From: Cydia pomonella
Lineage: Eukaryota > Arthropoda > Insecta > Lepidoptera > Tortricidae
Assembly: GCF_033807575.1 (NCBI RefSeq)
Contig: NC_084730.1
Location: 6,555,986 to 6,619,985 of the forward strand
Direction of reading: 5' to 3'
Length of the DNA stretch: 64,000 nt
This document shows, piece after piece, positions 12,001 through 21,000 of this stretch. The notes below the pieces were generated by a model. The model was not told the origin of the DNA, searched no databases, and saw only the letters and a program-made list of their open reading frames with translations. How positions within the stretch are numbered: position 1 is the first letter of the stretch; each line of letters opens with the position of its first letter. The translations under genes were made by a program, and so were the position numbers.

Positions 12001-15000
12001 AAATATGCTTCATTTTCGAAGTTAAACTTCCTTAACAGGCTTCCACATTATTAACAGGGGTCCGCAGCAAGCTGGGGCGAATTTAATCATAATCGTAAAT
12101 CATTTATTTCGCGGTAAAAATTAAATTACATACTGAAGTATATATATTTGATATTACAAAAAAATAAGACTAAAACATATTGAAATTGTTTACCACGAAA
12201 TGGTAATTTCACCTGCCCACTTTCCATACAAAATAATAAATAAATAAATAAATAAATATTATAGGACGCTATAACACAAATTGACTAAGCTCAATAAGGC
12301 TTGTGTTGAGGGTACTTAGACAACGATATATATAATATAGAAATATTTATAAATACTTAAATACATAGAAAACACCCATGACTCAGGAACAAATATCCAT
12401 GCTCATCACACGACTAAATGCCCTTACCAGGATTTGAACCCGGAACCATCAGCTTCGTAGGGGGGCGTCCATTAATCGCGTCATATTGTATAGGGGGGGG
12501 GAGGGGGTCAGCAAAAAATCACCAATGATCACCACAGGGGACGGGGGGGTATGGACACGTATCACGTGTATTTTTTTTTCATCTGTGCTATACTGTATTA
12601 TAGTCAATAAAATAAAAATAATAGTTTTCCGCCCTTATTATCCTTCACGTGTACTTAGGTTCATTTGTTAGAAAACTGTTCTTTAGTTATCGAAAAAAAT
12701 ACACGTCATATTGGATGGGGGGGGGGGGGGGGGGGGTCCTGAAAATATCACCAAAGATCACCATGGGGGAGGGGGGTCTAAAACAAGCCAAAAACGTATG
12801 ACGCGATTAATGGACGCCCCCTAGGCAGGTTCACTACCCACTAGGCCAAACCGATCGTCGAAAGGAGACAAAAGGAGTTTCGTTCTCATTTTAAAACTAC
12901 GTGTTGGATTGTAATGAAACTTTGCACATACAATGACATGAACATGAGGTAATTACCTCATGTAATTAGCCTGTAATTAGTTAATAAGCTCCAGCTTATA
13001 AAACAAATAATAGAGCAAAAACAAGTTTTGTATGAAAAAAAGTTAAATTCGCTGTATTTTTTAAATTATGGTATTCTAATCTACATAAACTATATACAGC
13101 CATAGACATAGCTAGTAGTTTCAAAATGAGAGGGTAACTACGTTTATATGCAGAACCGAGCTTGCTGCGGATTCTAGAAATTAAATAAGTTATCTTCCGA
13201 TCTTGTACAATCAAGTTATTAAATATCGATACGGACACAGTGCCAAAATATGTACACACTACTGTAATACGTGAGCAATAAGGTCGTGTATACATATTTT
13301 TGGCACTTCGTACGTGTCGATATTTAATATCTTGACTGTATCGAGGTTCAACTCCCACGTTATGTGTATTTAGTGCCATTTTACACCAATCCTGCTAATG
13401 AACAACTCTGCTAGTTAAGGCACAGTAGAATAACGAACAGTACAACAATTCTGCTGTGGGAATAAAAAATCACAGTAGATCGTGTCATTCATGAAGACGC
13501 GTGGCTTGACTCGGATTCATTTCAATTCAATTTATTTATTGCAATCATGTTCATTGTATACAGATGTTATATAAACTACAGTCAGTAAAAATCCTGTTAG
13601 GGCACAGCAATTTTCTTATATACTAAATTAACAACTACGACAGCGTGTATTTACTTTAACATTAGATGAGCTAAAATGTATTGTCTAAATATTAACTAAT
13701 CGATATTTTTTCATCCTCTAGGTTATCATTTAAATATTCATTCAATTAGTAGCATTTTTTTTTAAATAAAAGAGACTGTGTTTTTAATAATTATTTTTTG
13801 ATCACTTTCTACTTTTTTATGGTATCAGGCAGTTTATTAAATATTTTTATGACCATGACATAAGTGCTGTTGGAATGTTTTTTTATTGTATTGTATATGT
13901 ATTGTCATGTTACTGAAGGTTAGGTTAGCGCGTAATCTGCGCGTCATCGTGGATTACACGTATATTATATGAAGTAAGAGGGCGCTAACTCAAAATTGTC
14001 AGACCAAGATATGTTGGCAGCGATTTTGATAGCCCAGAAGGTGCAAGTGTCAAGTAAACGTCATAATCTTACTCAACCTCCCGAACACCAGTACCAAGTC
14101 GAATTCCCACTCACCTCTCTACCGAGCTCTAAAGCTTATTAACGGCATATTGACCCAGGACGATTCATTGGACCTATTTTCGACTCCTGGACCGAGATTC
14201 TTAGCCACAGCCGGGCGCTACCTCGAGGCTATAGTCGCCCCGAGCACCATTAGCACTAATTAGATAATATGTACTTATATTTAAATTCTGACAAACTGTT
14301 TTTGGTAGTAATTTATTATACTTATGTTATTATTCAATTCTTATATTCCTATGTGTCATGTCTGGTGTATACTGTAAGTGACATTATAAAAAAATTTATA
14401 TAATAAAAAAAATAATTCATAGAAGTTTGACGTATAAAATAACACGATCACCGTCTGCTGCTTTCTGCTTTCGTGTGTCCGGATCTTCTCCTCTACAGGT
14501 CGCAATTCTCAACTGATTCTCGTGAAATGTTGTGAGCAGGTTCAGTAGTTGGATATATTTTTTCTGTCGTTTAGTTTTTTTGAAAAAGTTCAAAATAGCG
14601 AAAATTGCTATTGTTAGTTCGCTGTGTTAATGACTCAATGAACTAGTTTTAATATGTTTACTTATTTATATGTTTTTGTTTTTATGTTTTTACATGGAAA
14701 CTCGGAGCTTTTTGCCTATTGGACGTGAGTTAAAATAGTACATTACGATACAAGTGCGAAAAATAGGAAATTCGAAACGAGTGGCGATAAATTAATAAAT
14801 TAAAACACGACCGAAGGGAGTGTTTTAAATCGACACGAGTTGCGAATTACCTATTCGCACATGTATCGTACAACGTTTTACAGTACATATGGCCCTTTAA
14901 ATGTTCGACACAGTAACGTAATATGCTACTTCTCGCACTAGTGCTATAAAGTAGCCCCATATGTACTGTAATAGTACATTACGATACAAGTGCGAAAAAT

Positions 15001-18000
15001 AGGAAATTCGAAACGAGTGGCGATAAATTAAAACACGACCGAAGGGAGTGTTTTAAATCGACACGAGTTGCGAATTACCTATTCGCACATGTATCGTACA
15101 ACGTTTTACAGTACATATGGCCCTTTAAATGTTCGACACAGTAACATAATATGCTACTTCTCGCACTAGTGCTATAAAGTAGCCCCATATGTACTGTAAA
15201 TGTAATTTCTACTCTTACTACTCTTGGTAGTATGTTATGATACTGTTAAAATAGTACTGTGGGCCGCCCTAGCATGTTGCTCTTAAGTGATCAATTGAAA
15301 ATCATTAGCATGTCTCGAAGTTCGAAGTAGCATGGTTCGAAACAGTTGAATGTCTTTAGTTTACGATATGTCATAATAATATTGATAGCATTTATTACTT
15401 TCATGCGACTGGGTTGGATGGCCAGATGGCAGTCGCCTTAGGGAACTGGTGTAGGCTAAAGTACGATCCCACCGAACGGGCGGAGTCGGAGCGCATTTCA
15501 CATTTGTACGGCCACAATCAGGTCGGCTCCTCGCGGATGCGGACGGCTCTGGGTGGATTCCATCTCTTCTGCCACTATGTATAGGCACATTGAAAATGCG
15601 CTCCGGCGCGGCCCGACTTCAGCCGATCGGTGGAAATCGTACATAACTCTTCTGATTAAGTTGCCGAACGGACCTCCAGGCAAATAATTCTTGATTTAAT
15701 AATCCCGATACTAAAATGACAGTTCGATTGGTATGTTTGTCAGATAGATCTGTCCTATAAGTAGGTAAATATTGGTACAAAAGCGTGGTGACTGGGTTAG
15801 CTATCATAAACTGTTAGTAATAAACTGATATAAGCAGGGATCGGAACCGGTTTTTTGCAAAAACAACGAAATAACCATATATTTCGGTTATTTTATACTC
15901 AAAATATAGGACTCAGTTGTGTTTTTAGATAACGACTTCGTATTATTAGATTGCCCGATTAGGAATGAAATAATTAACAAAGAACGAAAAAATACCGTTT
16001 TCGTTCCCATACAAAAAATACCGGTTTCCGATCCCTGGATATAAGTATACTAACTGTTAGTAATATATATCTACTCAAAAAAAAGTGACGAAGCCCTCTA
16101 GGGGCGGAGGTTGGATTTAATCCGGTTGCACGTCACGACTATACCCATCCCATAGTCTTTGACCAAATCCATCTTTTACTTGTGATGATGTGATTACTTG
16201 TTACCCTCATTAGCGACATAGGGAAGAATTTTCCATTTGTCGCGATCCTGAGCGGCTACTTCCAGCTCTTTCCAGCCGAGTCCAGTTGAGCCAGCCTCCT
16301 CAACTCCTCCTCCATGTGGTACGACTGGTACTAGGCCGCCCCGACCGTCTACTGCCAGTCATTGCTAGCGGATACCCTGCTTGGACAGGTTGTCCGGTCT
16401 ACGGAGCGTGTCCGATCCAAGATTTTATATGACATACATATATATTTTTTTATCAATTTTCTATAAAGAAAAGTAGCTACTGTATGTAATTGCATGATTT
16501 CTATAGTAATCTAAATTGTATTTTATTTTTCTTATTTAATGCATGTTAATTATAAGATGTAATGTTTTGAAAAGATGTGTCCCGCCGAGTTTCTTGCCGA
16601 TATTGGGATACTCTCCTCCAATTGTGGGGGGATTTAAATCTTCTCGGGTCAGAGGTATAGGGTTACAGCCGGTGTAGCTTTATTTGACGTTCATAAGCGC
16701 ATTGTAATATGCCTACTTGAATAATAAACTATCTTTATCTTTATCAACGCCATTTCCTTACAAGGATTTACTTAAAAGACACAAATAAATATTGAAATAA
16801 ATAAATAAAAAAACAGAGCCTAGTATGCAGTGGCACAAAGCTGGAATAACGGTAGGACGATGATGATATTACTAAATTATACTCCTTACAAAAATACGAG
16901 AAATAAGGTGATTCAATCCACCGATTCATTCATTATCGAGTCTTATTTTTCTCAGAATGAGTGAAACATCGAAAACTTATTACAGTAGGAGAAGATCATA
17001 AGACACATTTACAATTTTCTCTGATGGTCAAAAATATGCCTAAAAAATAATCATCGGCGTTAAACGCCGAAAAAAATTGTATCTTATTTTCATTTTATTT
17101 ATTTAGGCAACAAACAGTCTTATACAAAAAATAATGTAGTTATAGACAATATGTTAACAGACCTCGAGTGCCCACCTTAATAATATGTTCTTTACACAAC
17201 ACATCTAATCTTTACCCTTTATCTGGGATATAAATGATTGTTTGTTTGTTTGTTCTAAAGTAGCTAGTGTAGGAGCTGTAAGCGGAGAACAAAGTTATCA
17301 GCAACTTGAGTGCATCTATATTCATTCGTGTAGCCACGCAAAAAATGCCCCAGTTTGCCAAAAACACGATTATATTAAGAAAACGCCCAAAAAAGTTCTG
17401 CAGTAAAGTTTTTGTTGCCATAAAACTGGAAATCGCATTACCAAGGAGAAAAAAGATACAGTCAGACCAAGCTATGTTGACAGCGATTTTGATAGCCCAG
17501 ACGGTGCAAGTTTTATTATAACGTCAAACTTCTATAAAAATGTGACGTTAACTTAACACTTGCACCGTCTGGGCTATCAAAATCGCTGCCAACTTAGCTT
17601 GGTCTGCCTGTATCTGTTTGGTGACATAATCAATAACAGGCGGTCGACTGTTGATTCACTAAACCAGGCTTATCTTGTTTAAACGTTTGTTATCACTTAT
17701 CGTTAAACAATAATACCTATAATACTAAAAAACAGAGATTACATTGCAACTGAGTTTGTGAATTTAGTGTATCGTGTGAGAAACGTGATAAGAAATTAGA
17801 AATATGCAGTTATTTTTCTCAAACTTGCAATGAAATGTTGACATGGCTTTAAGCCATTGAAGTAATTCTTCAAATTAGGTCCAGTACCCCTAGTGTAACT
17901 TTGATCGACATCATAACGTGACGAACGCGTTTGCGTTAAGTGTCATTTTGTATGAGATTTTTGACTTTCCAAAACGTCCCGCTTGGCGCGCTGTTCAAAA

Positions 18001-21000
18001 ACCCATACAAAATGAGACTAAACGCAAACGCGTACGTCACGTTTCAAAATCGAATTTAGTTACACTAGGGGTACAGAAATACAACGTATCCGTTGCGATG
18101 AGTGAAGATGATATGTACAGTTAAGGTATTAAGTTATTAAGTTGACGACCGGTTTGGCCTAGTGGTTAGTGACCCTGCCTACGAAGCTGATGGTCCCGGG
18201 TTCAAATCCTGGTAAGGGCATGTATTCGTGTGATGAGCATGGATATTTGTTCCTGAGTCATGGGTGTTTTCCATGTATTTAAGTAGGTATTTATAAATAT
18301 TTATATATTATATATATCGTTGTCTAAGTACCCTCAACACAAGCTTTATTGAGCTTACTGTGGGACTTAGTCAATTTGTGTAATAATGTCCTATAATTAA
18401 AAAAAAAACGGGCCTTGTTGCCTGAATCAAATTTTAAATAAATAAATTATATATCGACACGGACAAAGTGCCAAAAACATGCACACACTACTTTCATTTA
18501 TAGGCAATAAGGTCGTGTACATACATATTTTGGCACATTTTTCGCACCGATATTTTAAGACGTGACTACCACTAACACTAACAGAAAAAAAAACAAAGTA
18601 CCTAGTGTCAAACCAAGTTGGCGGTGATTTTGATAGCGTTTATTTTACACGTCAAGCTTCTATGAAAATTTTCCTTAACACTTGCGCCGTCCGGGCACTC
18701 TGGGCTATCAAAATCGCTGCCAACTTAGCTTGGTCTGACTATAACGTTGCCGTGTGTGAAGTCACGTAGTTCATATTACTCAATACTCTACAGTCATTGT
18801 TGAACTAACTGATTGGCTGTGTGACACATACATATCACTCCTTGAGCAATGAAAGAAAACCATAGTGGCACCATGCAAAATAAATTTGTGACGTTATCTA
18901 TGGAAAGGGACCTTATTGTTTCTGCGCTTACGCCGCACTGCGTAGCGCGGCGTTGTTTATAATATGGGAGCATCGTTGATAATGACGTAAGCGCCACCGA
19001 CAATAAGGTCCCTTTTCATAGATAATGTCACAATTGTAACATCTATGTAGTTTTGACGACCGACCGGTTTGGCCTAGTGGGTAGTGACCCTGCCTACGAA
19101 GCTGATGGTCCCGGGTTCAAATCCTGGTAAGGGCATGTATTTGTGTGACGAGCATGGATATTTGTTCCTGAGTCATGGGTGTTTTCTATGTATTTAAGTA
19201 TTTATATATTATATATAGCGTTGTCTAAGTACCCTCAACACAAGCCTTATTGGGCTTACTGTGGGACTTAGTCAATTTGTGTAATAATGTCCTATAATAT
19301 TTATTTATTTATTTATTTATGTAGTATGTACCTATGTTTAACAAATAAAATAAAATAAAAATTGATTGATTGACTTTCAGAGCATGAGAAATGAAAATGT
19401 CTTTTGTATGTCTGTTCCTCCATCATCAACATTTAGTGACATGAAAAATACATAGCATCACTTATAAGTACAATAGAACTTTCCATACAACACAAGCCTT
19501 ATTGAGCTTACTGTGGGCTTATTTATTCCTGGGGGTAAACATTACGTTATAATAATTATGAAAAGTTGAATACAAAGGTGAGGTCTAGAGCAGTTTAACA
19601 CCTTAATATGTGGACGGAGTTTACAAAGTTTTGTATGTATGTATGTATGTTACTTTATTGCACATAAACAGGTTTTCATTTTAAAGGAATCTTTTCAATG
19701 AGATTCTGCAAAAGGGTTTTTAGCCAAATCTCCTGTTTCTTCTATAGACATCTATCTTTCTTTTTCTTCTTTCCATCCTCTTACCCCTTGCTGGGGTGTA
19801 GGGCTCGAACCATTTTCTTCCCACCGTAGCCTCCTCCCACCCCATCCCCAATGCACCCAACTCTTGCTCCACGGAACGGTGTCAAGTAAATTTAGGGTGA
19901 GTCTGTTTCCGTTTCTATTGTAGGTTTATCTTTAATCAATAGATTTTTTCTACTCCAGCACTTCCATTTCACAATCAAATGACTGCCAGTGATATCTAAA
20001 TCAACTTTATTTGAAGAGCAGCTCGTAGGGAGATTAGCTTGTCTATGGGATCATAATAGTACAAACAAAACTGTATTTCAGCTACCTAGAATAAAAGCTT
20101 CAATGCCAGTGTGCAAAGTATGTCATTATTTACAATTCCCGAGATGTCTCTTGCGAATTAAAGACACGGGACAAGTAAAAAAATACTTCGTAACACTAGT
20201 TCGAAAAACCAACTTTTGCACACTAAACAGCTTCATAAAGTAGCACTTTATGAGCAACTGTATTAAAAATGATTTTCATCAGTTATTGGAACTGACAGTT
20301 TATATAGGGGCTAAGCTAAGAAAAGTGTAAGATTTTTTCCATCACTGCCTTCTTTTGTTTGATTCTTTCTCAAGAATATGTAGCCAAATTTGACTGACTT
20401 ACATATATCCTATAGTGGCACAGTTGGCAAACAGCTGCTTAGAAACAGGTGGTAACAGCGATGATCTTGGTTCAATCCCTGGATGTGTATGCAGATGTTA
20501 CTTTTGGTATTTTATTGCACTTGAATTTCATATTTTTGACTGACTAAGCCAGTGTGAAGCTCGAGCTAAGATTTTTTTTTTTTATAGAGGATAGGCAGGC
20601 GTTTGACCACGATCACACCTGATGGTAAGTGATGATGCGGTCTACGGTGGAGCACGCTTACCTATGAGATACCTATTTACTCTAGCCTTGAAGAGATTCA
20701 GATTGTACTCATACGGAAACACAGACTCGGCCAGGCATTCCACTCCTTGGCAGTTCACATAAGGAATGTTGAAGCGAAACAACGCTTCGTGCGTATTTGT
20801 GGAATACCTACCATGAAGCGATGCCGAAGTGCCGATTGTCTGGTAGTCCGATGGTGAAATGGGGATGGAGGAATAAGGTTGTGCAATTCCTCAGCACACT
20901 CTCCGAAATGTATCCTATAAAAGATCATTAGGCTGGCAACCTTGCGACGATGCTCCAGACTTTGAAGTCGAGCATTCGTCAGATCGTAGTCATTAATAAT

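Noticed and set aside
14735..15199. Possible CRISPR-like or satellite array
   Set aside because: Only two copies, no spacers, and a dispersed relative at 39746; a transposon dimer is simpler.
18146..18220. tRNA gene candidate (also 19052, 35046, 38848)
   Set aside because: B-box and tRNA-like head are present, but each continues into a shared SINE body and no intact cloverleaf with anticodon arm could be drawn.
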